From assembly GCF_900103175.1 (NCBI RefSeq), contig NZ_FNLF01000002.1, positions 930,001 through 994,000 on the forward strand: DNA of 64,000 bases, given 5' to 3'. A program made the position numbers and the translations under genes. Of this stretch, positions 1 to 7,880 are shown in pieces (the stretch's first letter is position 1; each line of letters begins with the position of its first letter). The notes below the pieces were generated by a model. The model was not told where the DNA came from. It searched no databases and saw only the letters and a list, made by a program, of their open reading frames with translations. Source of the stretch: Tsukamurella pulmonis (lineage in GTDB: Bacteria; Actinomycetota; Actinomycetes; Mycobacteriales; Mycobacteriaceae).

Positions 1-448
1 GCCCCGCCGAGTTCGCCCCGATGACCACCGCCAGTTCGCTGAGCAGGAACATCCGCGGCGCGCGGACCCCGACGTGCGCGATCATCGGCACGAGGAAGGC
101 GATCGGCGCCGTCGAGAACGCGCCCGCCGTCGACAGCGCCGCGCCGATCGCGAAGCCGGCCCAGGGGAGCAGTCCGTGGCGGTCGCCGATGGCGGCGTAG
201 ACCCGGTCGACGACGAGCGCGAGGGCACCGCTGCGTTCGAGGTGCGCGAAGAGCAGGGAGACGCCCGCGATGAGCACGAAGATGTCGCCGGGGAAGGCGG
301 TGTACATCGCCTTGGCGTCGAATCCGGAGACGGCGAGCACGGGCAGTGCGGCCGCCAGCGCCAGGACGCCGATGTTCATCCGCCGCCCGATGGCGACGAC
401 CAGGACGGCGAGGAGGAGGACGACCGAGAGGATCTGCGGCGCGGTCAC
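1..448 (-). CDS. MatC/SLC13-like carboxylate carrier, N-terminal part
   Basis: Reads off the left edge; 149 residues are visible. The start is GTG at 448, preceded by a strong ribosome site (GGAAGGAG). The protein is hydrophobic throughout, with a first membrane segment at about residues 5-22, then MNIGVLALAAA and a FPGDIFVLIAGVSLLF segment typical of the MatC N-terminal family (malonate/dicarboxylate carriers). The role is probably import of a small di- or monocarboxylate across the inner membrane; the substrate cannot be told from this fragment. A long inverted repeat lies 42-73 nt upstream of the start. Other SLC13-type permeases are the main alternative. Confidence 0.7.
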   Translation of the reverse strand, partial: MTAPQILSVVLLLAVLVVAIGRRMNIGVLALAAALPVLAVSGFDAKAMYTAFPGDIFVLIAGVSLLFAHLERSGALALVVDRVYAAIGDRHGLLPWAGFAIGAALSTAGAFSTAPIAFLVPMIAHVGVRAPRMFLLSELAVVIGANSAG

Positions 449-489
449 GGGACTCCTTCCGCCGGCCGACGGGCCCGGCGCAGGGCGCC

Positions 490-521
490 GAACTGAAGTT
501 TTCAATCCGAAACTACAGTTC
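490..521. promoter_or_regulatory. Imperfect inverted repeat upstream of the carrier gene
   Basis: The left arm GAACTGAAGTTTTC (490-503) and right arm GAAACTACAGTTC (509-521) pair with one mismatch and one bulge around a 5-nt centre. A minus-strand hexamer TAGTTT (510-515) lies inside it, so it may be an operator over the carrier promoter. The rest of the 449-640 gap holds nothing else recognisable besides the downstream promoter at 629. Confidence 0.45.
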
Positions 522-628
522 TCGGCCCACATGTCCTCCACCCGCTCGGCGGGCGGGTCCGGTTCGCACCCGGATCAGGTGAAATGTCCGGCGCGGCCCA
601 CCTGTTCTGCAACTTCGCGGCCGAGCAA

Positions 629-634
629 TAAGCT
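629..634 (+). promoter_or_regulatory. -10 box TAAGCT, leaderless start
   Basis: TANNNT hexamer ending 6 nt before the ATG of the acetyltransferase gene at 641, with no ribosome site between. This spacing predicts a leaderless mRNA. Confidence 0.5.
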
Positions 635-640
635 GGTCCC

Positions 641-1129
641 ATGGAGATCCGCGACGCCCGACCGGCCGACCTTCCGGCGATCCTCGTCATCCACAACGAT
701 GCCGTGGAGAACTCGACCGCCATCTGGTCCGAGGAGAAGGCCGACCTCGCCGAGCGCGAGGCGTGGCTGGCCGAGCGCCGCGCCGGTGGGTTCCCTGTCC
801 TCGTCGCCATCGTCGACGGTGAGCTCGGCGGGTACGCCACGTACGGCCCGTTCCGGGCCAAGTCGGGGTACCGGCACACCGTCGAGAACTCGGTGTACGT
901 CGCGGACGGCTTCTACCGCCGCGGGATCGCCGAGGCCCTGATGAAGGCGCTGATCGAGCGCGCCGAGCAGTCCGACGTGCACGTCGTCGTCGCCGCGATC
1001 GAGGAGTCGAACCACGCCTCGGTCGCGCTGCACCGCAAGCTCGGCTTCCGGGTCACCGGTCAGATGCCGCAGGTGGGGATCAAGTTCGGCCGCTGGCTGG
1101 ACCTGGTCCTCATGCAGAAGATCCTGTGA
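641..1129 (+). CDS. GNAT acetyltransferase, phosphinothricin acetyltransferase type
   Basis: 162 residues, the full length of the Pat/Bar/MddA-like GNAT family. It begins with MEIRDARPADLPAILVIHN, and the acetyl-CoA-binding segment is at about residues 85-105 (VENSVYVADGFYRRGIAEAL). The near-C-terminal NHASVALHRKLGFRVTGQM block is the usual GNAT beta5-alpha4 region. The family N-acetylates amino groups of small molecules such as phosphinothricin or methionine derivatives using acetyl-CoA; the real substrate here is unknown. It stands alone on the plus strand and its 3' end overlaps the convergent gene by 20 bp. Confidence 0.85.
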   Translation: MEIRDARPADLPAILVIHNDAVENSTAIWSEEKADLAEREAWLAERRAGGFPVLVAIVDGELGGYATYGPFRAKSGYRHTVENSVYVADGFYRRGIAEALMKALIERAEQSDVHVVVAAIEESNHASVALHRKLGFRVTGQMPQVGIKFGRWLDLVLMQKIL

Positions 1130-1565
1130 TCGTCCGCGCCACGCCGGAGACCACGCACGCCGCCGCGATCGCGGCGAGCAGAGCGACGATCGCGACCCCG
1201 TAGGGCTGGTCCAGGATCGTCGGGTTGAGCGCGCCCTTCCCCGGCGGGCGGGGCAGCGCCACCGCCGCGCCCAGGGCCAGCACCGTCACGCCCGCGGCCG
1301 CGCCGCACAGGGCGCCCGGCCACCATGTGGGTGGCAGCACCCGCAGAGCCCCGTGCCCGAGGAGCAGCAGCAGCGGCTGGATCACGCCGTCGTGCACGAT
1401 GACGATGGCGAGCGCCCACACCGCCGCCGAGATCAGGTCCGGCGTGGGGAGGTCCTCGATCGCCAGGGACAGCCCGTAGACGATCAGTGCCAGCCCCACG
1501 ACGACCAGCACGACCTGCAGGCCCTTGAGGCCCGGGCTCAGTGGTTGCGTTTGTTCGTCGGTCAT
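1110..1565 (-). CDS. Small integral membrane protein, last gene of the glycosyltransferase-oxidoreductase operon
   Basis: 151 residues with about four membrane segments (roughly 15-35, 43-65, 80-100 and 125-145) and no recognised domain. The start ATG (1565) overlaps the stop of the molybdopterin oxidoreductase gene in an ATGA, so translation is coupled and the two proteins may work in one membrane complex. The extracytoplasmic loop after the third segment is proline-rich (PRPPGKGALNP). The 3' end runs 20 bp into the convergent acetyltransferase gene. Function not recognised; a partner or chaperone of the oxidoreductase is an inference from position only. Confidence 0.7.
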   Translation of the reverse strand: MTDEQTQPLSPGLKGLQVVLVVVGLALIVYGLSLAIEDLPTPDLISAAVWALAIVIVHDGVIQPLLLLLGHGALRVLPPTWWPGALCGAAAGVTVLALGAAVALPRPPGKGALNPTILDQPYGVAIVALLAAIAAACVVSGVARTITGSSA

Positions 1566-2665
1566 GCCGCCTCGATCCTCGTCACCCATTTGGTCTGATG
1601 CACGCCGGGCCGTGCGGCTGCGATCACGCGGCACGGGTAGCCGTGGTCGATGTCGAGCTCCTCGTCGCTCAATCGCAGTGCGATCAGCGAGGTCTCGTCG
1701 CGCACCTTCGCGGCCTCCATCGTCGACTGCGCGTAGAGGCCGCGCTCGAGCGAGGCGAACCGCAGGTCGGTGTCGTCGAGGCCGGCCAGCGCGGCGAGGT
1801 CGGCGATCCGCACGCCCGTCCACCACCCGTACTGGGTCCAGCCCTCGACGCAGGCGATCGGCAGGTGCACGGTGTGCTGGGGCATCGCCTGCAGCTGCGC
1901 GAGCGTGAGCTCCACCGTGCGGGGGCCCTGGATCACCAGCCGGAACTCCTCCGCGCGCGCCGATTCCGTCACCCCGGCCGCGGCCGCGGTGCGGTTGACG
2001 GGCATGCCCTGGGGGCCGCGGCCCGACCGCGGCGCGAGCACGGCGAGGCGGTGCAGGCCGGGGATCGACTGCGTGCCGATGGTGACCACCGCGAGCCCGG
2101 CGGCGGCGACGCCGGCGGTGAGGACGGTCCGCCGCGAAACCCCGGGCGTGTACGCCTTCTCGGTGCCGCGGCGGAAGGCCTCGCGCACGATCGGCATCTT
2201 GATGGCCAGGTGCACGCCCACCGCGCCGAGGACCACGAAGGCGGTCGCGTAGTGCGCGGCCGGGAAGAAGAACTTCCACGGGTACCACTGCGCGATGTTG
2301 AGCAGGCCGGTGAAGAGCTGGAACGACATCGAGAGCACGATGGCACCCGTCGAGAGTCGCTCCGCGATCCGCTTGGGCCCGCCGAAGACCGGTCGCTCGA
2401 ACAGCTTCGGGTACACCACCGCGATCTTGAGGATGAGCAGCGGGATCGCGGCGACGCCGGTCGCGACGTGCAGCCCCTGCGTCGCCTGGAAGAGCCAGTA
2501 CGGCGAGCGCGGCGCGTCGAACCAGGCGGGCGGATGCTGCAGGAAGTGGCTGAAAAGTCCGGTGGCGAAGCAGATCACGATGCAGACGCCCAGCAGCATG
2601 CCGATCCGCGCGGCCACCACCGGCTGGCGGAACGCGGGCGGCCCCGTGGGCGACGGGCTGGTCAT
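1562..2665 (-). CDS. Membrane-anchored molybdopterin-dependent oxidoreductase with internal Tat motif
   Basis: 367 residues. The N-terminal half has four membrane segments (about 20-42, 63-86, 106-125, 138-158) resembling a cytochrome b561-like domain, with histidines (H40, H44, H66, H138, H152) that could hold haem. A twin-arginine motif SRRTVLTAG (R178-R179) then precedes a fifth segment (182-200). The C-terminal third is a sulfite-oxidase-type molybdopterin domain, with ACVEGW giving the probable Mo ligand Cys272. The layout predicts Sec insertion of four helices and Tat export of the cofactor domain, as described for an equivalent Streptomyces protein. It overlaps its upstream and downstream neighbours by 4 nt. 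Electron donor and substrate are unknown. Confidence 0.85.
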   Translation of the reverse strand: MTSPSPTGPPAFRQPVVAARIGMLLGVCIVICFATGLFSHFLQHPPAWFDAPRSPYWLFQATQGLHVATGVAAIPLLILKIAVVYPKLFERPVFGGPKRIAERLSTGAIVLSMSFQLFTGLLNIAQWYPWKFFFPAAHYATAFVVLGAVGVHLAIKMPIVREAFRRGTEKAYTPGVSRRTVLTAGVAAAGLAVVTIGTQSIPGLHRLAVLAPRSGRGPQGMPVNRTAAAAGVTESARAEEFRLVIQGPRTVELTLAQLQAMPQHTVHLPIACVEGWTQYGWWTGVRIADLAALAGLDDTDLRFASLERGLYAQSTMEAAKVRDETSLIALRLSDEELDIDHGYPCRVIAAARPGVHQTKWVTRIEAA

Positions 2666-3291
2666 CGGACCAGCTCCACGCACCGGCGGCCGGACGGATG
2701 GTCCAGCCGGCGCACCGGCCGTAGCCCGGCGGCCTCCGCCAGGCCGTCCAGTGCATCGAATCCGACGCGCGCCCAGGGGAACCAGAGGGAGTGCCCTCCG
2801 GCCGCCCGGACCCGCACCGCTTCCTGCACGACGCCGACCTCCGTCGGCTCCACTTCGACGACCACGCTTCCTCCGACCTCCACGAGGGCGGCCGCCCGGC
2901 GCAACAGGCGCACCGGATCCCCGCCGATTCCGATGTTCCCGTCGAGCAGGATCGCGTGCGACCACCTGCCCTCGCCCGGTAGTGGCGCGAACACGTCGCG
3001 GCGCAGCGCCGCCGCGCCCCGCTCCCGGGTCAGGCGCACGGCCTGCGGCGAATCATCCACGCCGAGTGCGGGAATGCCGCGTCGCAGCAGCAGGTCGACG
3101 ATCCGTCCCGGGCCGCACCCGAGGTCCACCGTCGGGCCGTGGCACCACGCGATGACGGTGGCGATCACCGAGGCGTCGGCACGGTCGTGGCCGAGCCAGC
3201 GCCCCACCGGCAGGCGGTGCACGTCGCCGCGGGCGGTCTGCAGCTCACCGCTGCGGCCCGCCATGACCGAATCCCAGTGCGCGGCACTCAT
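2662..3291 (-). CDS. Class I SAM-dependent methyltransferase
   Basis: 209 residues. The SAM-binding motif I is VDLGCGPGRIVDLLL at about residues 54-68, followed by an acidic motif II (GVDDSPQAV). The fold is a Rossmann class I methyltransferase, soluble and probably cytoplasmic. The start ATG (3291) is inside an ATGA shared with the stop of the upstream glycosyltransferase, and its own stop overlaps the oxidoreductase start. It could methylate the sugar product made by the two upstream glycosyltransferases, but that is inferred from operon structure; the acceptor is not identifiable. Confidence 0.8.
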   Translation of the reverse strand: MSAAHWDSVMAGRSGELQTARGDVHRLPVGRWLGHDRADASVIATVIAWCHGPTVDLGCGPGRIVDLLLRRGIPALGVDDSPQAVRLTRERGAAALRRDVFAPLPGEGRWSHAILLDGNIGIGGDPVRLLRRAAALVEVGGSVVVEVEPTEVGVVQEAVRVRAAGGHSLWFPWARVGFDALDGLAEAAGLRPVRRLDHPSGRRCVELVR

Positions 3292-3965
3292 GCGCACCGC
3301 CCGGCGCCCGGGTGCAGCGTGTGCGCGGCCCGCCGGAACCATGAGCCGGCGCCGCAGGTCGCAGCGACGGCGACCACGTCGTCGGGCCGGTCCACGTCCC
3401 GCAGCGGCGGGAGCGCCCGCGGGGCCAGACCGGCGGCGATGAGCGCCTCGCGAGTGCGCTCGCCCGTGTGCGCGGTCGACATGGGCACGTCCAACAGGCA
3501 GGTGAGGCGGGAGGCCGCGCCCTCGGGCACGCCGAGCGCCCACCAGCCCCCGTCCACGGCGGGGCCGAGCGTCGCGCACCGTCGGGATGCCTCGAGGCTG
3601 AGCGCCAGCAGCTCCGGCCGCACCTGCGGGGTGTCCATGCCGATCTGCAGGACCGGCCCACCGCCGAGTTCGGCGGCGCGCTCGTGGGCGGCGACGAGCC
3701 GCTGCGCCAGGCCGCCCTCGGCCTGGGGGAAGACCGTGCAGCGAGCGAGCAGGATCCGCAGCTCGTCGCGGTCCAGGGCGTCGTCGAGAAGGCCGCCGAG
3801 CGCCACCGCGCACCGCGCGCCGGGAACGGCGAGCGCGGCGCAGAGCGTGTCGCGGAGCGCGGCCGCGGCGAGCCGGGCTGCGTCCCGCGGGGTGTAGGCA
3901 CTGGTCAGACGGGTCTTCACCAGCCCCGGGACGGGCGCCTTCGCGACGACCAGCACCGTGTTCAT
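3288..3965 (-). CDS. DUF2064 / TIGR04282-type glycosyltransferase
   Basis: 225 residues starting MNTVLVVAKAPVPGLVKTRL, the characteristic N-terminus of the DUF2064 nucleotide-sugar transferase family (GT-A fold). An aspartate motif in QIGMDTPQV and a DGGWWALG block follow, both typical of the family. Members are often named arsenosugar biosynthesis glycosyltransferases, but no arsenic gene is present here, so that label should not be taken as function. Both ends are joined to neighbours by 4-nt overlaps. It probably transfers or activates a sugar in the same pathway as the GT2 enzyme just upstream. Confidence 0.8.
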   Translation of the reverse strand: MNTVLVVAKAPVPGLVKTRLTSAYTPRDAARLAAAALRDTLCAALAVPGARCAVALGGLLDDALDRDELRILLARCTVFPQAEGGLAQRLVAAHERAAELGGGPVLQIGMDTPQVRPELLALSLEASRRCATLGPAVDGGWWALGVPEGAASRLTCLLDVPMSTAHTGERTREALIAAGLAPRALPPLRDVDRPDDVVAVAATCGAGSWFRRAAHTLHPGAGRCA

Positions 3966-4627
3966 CGCGCCGCCCGCAGGAAGTCGGCGGTGGCCCGCAT
4001 CGAGCCGGTGATCGACCCGGAGACCTTCGATCGACCGCCCGTGCGCGGGCCGTACCGCACCGGGTGCTCGACGACGCGCCAGCCCGCCGCGCCGGCGCGG
4101 GCCAGCAACTCGACGGGGTACCCGGAGCGCCGGTCGACGACGCCGAGGCCCAGTACCGCCTCACGGCGGACCGCGCGCATCGGGCCGATGTCGTGCAGGG
4201 GCAGTCCGTACCGGCCGCGAAGCCGCGCCGCGACGAGCGCGGAGCCCAGGCGGGCGTGCCAGGGCCACACCTCGGCCGGGTCGGGGCGGCGGCGCCCCAC
4301 GGCCAGGTCCGCACCGTCGCGGACGGCCGCGACCAGCGGGACGAGCTCACCGGGGTCCATCGATCCGTCACCGTCGACGGTGCACACGACCTCCGTCCGG
4401 GCGGCGGCGATCCCGGCGTGCACGGCGCTCCCGTACCCGGGCCGCGGCTCGGTGACCACCCGCGCGCCCGCCCGGCGCGCGATCTCCGCGGTGCCGTCGG
4501 TGGAGCCGTTGTCGACCACGAGGGCGGTGTACCCCGCCGGCAGCGCGTCGATCACCGGACCGATCGACTCCGCCTCGTTCCGGCAGGGGATCACCACGGT
4601 GACCGCCTCCGGCTCGATCTCAGTCAT
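3962..4627 (-). CDS. Family 2 glycosyltransferase, first gene of the operon
   Basis: 221 residues. The GT-A fold is clear: VTVVIPCRNEAESIGPVIDAL at the N-terminus, VVDNGSTDGT, and the metal/nucleotide-binding VDGDGSMDPGEL at about residues 86-97. No C-terminal membrane segments are present, so it is shorter than dolichol-phosphate-mannose synthases with anchors. It is the promoter-proximal gene of a five-gene run. The start ATG is 7 nt after a TAGCGT -10 box, giving a leaderless mRNA. The sugar donor and acceptor (polyprenyl phosphate or lipid) are not evident. Confidence 0.85.
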   Translation of the reverse strand: MTEIEPEAVTVVIPCRNEAESIGPVIDALPAGYTALVVDNGSTDGTAEIARRAGARVVTEPRPGYGSAVHAGIAAARTEVVCTVDGDGSMDPGELVPLVAAVRDGADLAVGRRRPDPAEVWPWHARLGSALVAARLRGRYGLPLHDIGPMRAVRREAVLGLGVVDRRSGYPVELLARAGAAGWRVVEHPVRYGPRTGGRSKVSGSITGSMRATADFLRAAR

Positions 4628-4634
4628 GGCTCTC

Positions 4635-4640
4635 ACGCTA
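4635..4640 (-). promoter_or_regulatory. -10 box TAGCGT for the five-gene operon
   Basis: Minus-strand TANNNT hexamer 7 nt upstream of the GT2 start codon (4627). It faces the TACGGT box at 4739 that drives the divergent gene, so the 124-bp gap 4628-4751 is a divergent promoter region. Confidence 0.5.
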
Positions 4641-4738
4641 GGAAGGCCGCGCGGTCCGGGACAGGTGTTCGCGGTGACGAAAGTATGACGGTGCGCCGTC
4701 CCGGCCCTCGTGGGCCCGTCGGGCGGCGGCGCGGCCGA

Positions 4739-4744
4739 TACGGT
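4739..4744 (+). promoter_or_regulatory. -10 box TACGGT, leaderless start
   Basis: TANNNT hexamer 7 nt before the chosen ATG (4752) of the membrane protein gene. It supports that start over the upstream in-frame ATG at 4710. Confidence 0.45.
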
Positions 4745-4751
4745 CGAGGGC

Positions 4752-6122
4752 ATGCCGATCGAAACTGTCGCGACCGGCCGTTCCGTGCGCCGTGCGCTCG
4801 GATGGGCGGGGGGTGCACTGCTCCTCGTCGCGGCCGCGGTGATCGTGCCGTTCCTGCTCGGCGACGAGTTCCGCAAGACGCTGGTCGCCGAATCCGCGCC
4901 CCTGTTCGGTGTTTTCGAGGCGCACGCCGGCCCGGGCACCGTGCCGGCGGTGGTGATCGCGATCGCGGTGCTGCTCTGGGGCCCGGCCCTGGCCCGCAGC
5001 CTGCCCTTCGGGCGGCTCGCGGCGCTGTCGTCGCTCGTCCTGTTCGGCTGGGCGCTGAGCCTGGGCACCGTCGCCGGGTGGGAGCGGTTCCGGACCAAGC
5101 TCACCGGGTACGACCAGTACCTGCACGAGGTGCCGGGTGCCGAGGCGGATGTCGGTGCCGCCGTGCGCGAGTTCGCCCGCCGCATCCCCGACTACCAGCC
5201 CGATTCCTGGACCGTGCACGTCTCCGGACATCCGCCGGGTGCGCTGCTGACCTTCGTCGGACTCGACCGGATCGGGTTGGGCGGCGGCACCTGGGCGGCG
5301 CTGTTCTGCACGGCCGCGGGAGCCTCCGCCGCCGCCGCGATCCTGCTCGCCGTGCGCACCCTGGGCACCGAGGAGATCGCCCGCTGCTGCGCCCCCTTCC
5401 TCGCCGTCTTCCCCGGGGCGCTGTGGATGGCACCGTCGGGCGACGCCTACTTCGCCGGCGTCGCAGCCTGGGGGATCGCGGCGCTGGCGGTGGCCGCCGT
5501 CGCCCGAGGGCGCCGCGCGACGGCGTTCGGCGTGCTGGCCGGCCTGCTCCTCGGCTGGGGGATCTTCCTCAACTACGGCCTGATCCTGATGGGCTTCCTG
5601 GCCGTGACGGTGCTGATCATCGCCCGGAACGCGCGCCCGCTGCTCACCGCGGTCCCCGCGGCGCTGGTCGTGGTCGCGGCGTTCGCCCTGGCGGGGTTCT
5701 GGTGGCTCGACGGCTACCACGGGGTGGTGCTGCGCTACTACCAGGGCATCGCCTCCTTCCGGCCGTTCGCCTACTGGGGCTGGGGGAACCTGGCGGCCGC
5801 GGCCTGCGCCGTCGGGGTGGCCGCGGTGGCGGCGATCGGCCTGGTCCCGGGGGTGCTGCGGCCCTTCCGCCGATCGCTGCTCGGCACCCCCGAGGCGCTG
5901 GCCGCGCTCGTCGCCGGGGCGGTGGTGATGGTGCTCGGCGCGGACCTGTCGGCCCTGAGCAAGGCGGAGGTGGAGAGGATCTGGTTGCCGTTCACCGTGT
6001 GGATCGCCGCCGGAGCGGGGATGCTCTGGTACAGACGCAGTGTTGCGATCGCGAGAGGATGGCTCGCCGCCCAGGTGGCGGGCGCGCTCCTCGTCACGCA
6101 CGCGGTGCTGATCTACCAGTGA
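4752..6122 (+). CDS. Polytopic membrane protein, possible GT-C-like glycosyltransferase
   Basis: 456 residues with about ten hydrophobic segments spread along the chain. A first long extracytoplasmic loop (about residues 110-165) contains VREFARRIPDYQPDSW followed by VSGHPPGALL; an HPPG loop like this occurs in several lipid-linked-sugar GT-C enzymes, though no firm family assignment is possible. ATG 4752 was chosen because it follows a -10 box by 7 nt. The stop overlaps the alternative GTG start of the response regulator, so the three genes 4752-7880 form an operon, and the protein may be a target or sensor partner of that two-component pair. Confidence 0.7.
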   Translation: MPIETVATGRSVRRALGWAGGALLLVAAAVIVPFLLGDEFRKTLVAESAPLFGVFEAHAGPGTVPAVVIAIAVLLWGPALARSLPFGRLAALSSLVLFGWALSLGTVAGWERFRTKLTGYDQYLHEVPGAEADVGAAVREFARRIPDYQPDSWTVHVSGHPPGALLTFVGLDRIGLGGGTWAALFCTAAGASAAAAILLAVRTLGTEEIARCCAPFLAVFPGALWMAPSGDAYFAGVAAWGIAALAVAAVARGRRATAFGVLAGLLLGWGIFLNYGLILMGFLAVTVLIIARNARPLLTAVPAALVVVAAFALAGFWWLDGYHGVVLRYYQGIASFRPFAYWGWGNLAAAACAVGVAAVAAIGLVPGVLRPFRRSLLGTPEALAALVAGAVVMVLGADLSALSKAEVERIWLPFTVWIAAGAGMLWYRRSVAIARGWLAAQVAGALLVTHAVLIYQ

Positions 6123-6142
6123 CCGAGGAACGAAAGGCGCGG

Positions 6143-6844
6143 ATGGCCGACGATCGATATGTCCTGATCGCTGACGACGATCCGCTGGTCAGCGACGTGG
6201 TCCGGCGCTACCTCGAGCGCGACGGCCTGCCCACGTCCATCGTCGCCGACGGTGCGGCGGCCGCCGAGCACCTCGCCGCCGGCCGGGTGCGGCTCGCCGT
6301 CCTCGACGTGATGATGCCGGGTCTCGACGGGATCGAGCTGTGCCGTCGGGTCCGCGGTGGCGCGGTGGGTGCCCGCCGCGACCTGCCGCTGATCCTGCTG
6401 ACGGCCCTCGGCGAGGAGGATCACCGGGTCACGGGGCTCGCCGCGGGCGCCGACGACTACGTCACCAAGCCGTTCAGCCCCCGCGAGCTGGCGCTGCGCG
6501 TGGCGTCGGTCCTGCGCCGCGCGCCCCACGAGCACGCGGCCGCGCTCGGCGACGGCGCCGTCGTCCTGGACGCCGCGGCCCGGACGGTGACGGCGAGCGG
6601 CCGGGCTGTGGGGACCACCCGCCGCGAGTTCGATCTGTTGGCCCACTTCCTGGCCCACCCGGGGGAGGCCTTCACCCGCGAGGACCTGCTCGAGCAGGTG
6701 TGGGGCTGGCAGTTCGGCGATCTGTCGACGGTGACCGTCCACGTCAAGCGGCTGCGCGCCAAGCTCGGCGACGACCACCGGATCGAGACGGTCTGGGGCC
6801 GTGGCTACCGATGGGGATCGGGCGAGGAGGGCACCGATGACTGA
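6143..6844 (+). CDS. OmpR/PhoB-family response regulator
   Basis: 233 residues. The receiver domain (about 5-120) has the acidic pair D11/D12, the phospho-acceptor D55 in [10 protein letters not shown], and the conserved T/K positions (ILLTALG, VTKPFS). A winged-helix DNA-binding domain ends in [12 protein letters not shown] 6143 is preceded by AAAGG at a workable distance; a GTG at 6119 overlapping the upstream stop would add eight residues. It regulates transcription after phosphorylation by the kinase encoded immediately downstream, whose start overlaps this stop. Target genes are unknown. Confidence 0.9.
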   Translation: MADDRYVLIADDDPLVSDVVRRYLERDGLPTSIVADGAAAAEHLAAGRVRLAVLDVMMPGLDGIELCRRVRGGAVGARRDLPLILLTALGEEDHRVTGLAAGADDYVTKPFSPRELALRVASVLRRAPHEHAAALGDGAVVLDAAARTVTASGRAVGTTRREFDLLAHFLAHPGEAFTREDLLEQVWGWQFGDLSTVTVHVKRLRAKLGDDHRIETVWGRGYRWGSGEEGTDD

Positions 6845-7880
6845 GATCCTGTCCATCGCGGCGCTGGCGCTGCTGTGGTCGGCGCCCGTGGTGCTCGCGG
6901 GTGCGCTGGTGCTGTGGCGCTCGCGGGGCATGTCGCTGCAGTTGTCGATGGTGATCCTGGTGCTGATCCCGGTGCTCGCGGTGCTCTCCGGGGTGATCGG
7001 CGTCAGCGGGTTCATGTTCACCTCCGACTTCACCCGGACGGTGGCCGTGCTCGGCGCCGTCCTCGTGGTCGCCGTGCCCGCGGCCGTCGCGCTCGGTCGG
7101 TTCCAGGCGCGGCGCACGGTGTGGGAGCGGCAGATCCGCGAGCAGGAGCGGGCGTCCGAGGCGGCGCGGCGGGACCTCGTCGCGTGGGTGAGCCACGACC
7201 TGCGCACGCCGCTGGCGGGGATCCGCGCGATGTCCGAGGCGCTGCGCGACGCCGTGGTCACCGATCCGGAGGACGTGACCGACTTCGCGGAGCGGATCGA
7301 CCGCGAGACGGTGCGCCTGTCGTCGATGGTGGACGACCTGTTCGAGATGTCCCGTATCCACTCGGGTTCGCTCACCCTCGATCTCGAGACGATCGACGTG
7401 CGGGAGGTCGCCGATGAGGTGCGGGCTGGCCTGGGGCAGATGGCGAGCCGGGCCCGGGTGCGGCTGGAACTCGATGCGCCCGAGCCGGTCCCGGCGCCGG
7501 TGGGCGTGTCCGCGCTGGCGCGGATCCTGCGGAACCTGGTGCTCAACGCGCTCGCGCACACCCCCGCGGGCGGGCGCGTGACGATCGCGGTCCGCGCGAA
7601 CGAGAGTGAGGTGGTGCTCCGCGTGGACGACACCGGCACCGGCATCGACGACGCCGATCTCGAGCGCATCTTCGACCTCGCCTACCGCGGTACGGCGCAC
7701 CGCTCGCCGGTCAACACCGCAGGACTGCCCGCGGGTACCGGCATGGGACTGGCGATCGCCCGCGGTCTCGTGGACGTGCACGGCGGCACCGTCGTGGCCG
7801 AGAACCTGCGGCAGGGGGCGCGATTCGAGGTGCGCCTGCCCGCGGACGGCGGGCGCGGGATCAGCGCAGGGGCGCGGTAG
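6837..7880 (+). CDS. Sensor histidine kinase partner of the upstream regulator
   Basis: 347 residues. Three membrane segments (about 5-27, 36-58, 67-88) with almost no extracytoplasmic domain suggest that it senses within the membrane. There is no clear HAMP domain; the DHp H-box [11 protein letters not shown] gives phospho-acceptor H120, and the ATPase N, G1 and G2 boxes follow ([27 protein letters not shown]). The start ATG at 6837 lies inside the regulator's last codons, so the two are translationally coupled. The 3' end overlaps the convergent epimerase gene by 20 bp. Confidence 0.9.
   Translation: MTEILSIAALALLWSAPVVLAGALVLWRSRGMSLQLSMVILVLIPVLAVLSGVIGVSGFMFTSDFTRTVAVLGAVLVVAVPAAVALGRFQARRTVWERQIREQERASEAARRDLVAWVSHDLRTPLAGIRAMSEALRDAVVTDPEDVTDFAERIDRETVRLSSMVDDLFEMSRIHSGSLTLDLETIDVREVADEVRAGLGQMASRARVRLELDAPEPVPAPVGVSALARILRNLVLNALAHTPAGGRVTIAVRANESEVVLRVDDTGTGIDDADLERIFDLAYRGTAHRSPVNTAGLPAGTGMGLAIARGLVDVHGGTVVAENLRQGARFEVRLPADGGRGISAGAR

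Noticed and set aside
1541-3442. Plus-strand open frame of 633 codons
   Set aside because: It is the shadow of the oxidoreductase and methyltransferase genes on the minus strand; composition is Arg/Gly/His-rich with no motif, a usual effect of very high GC.
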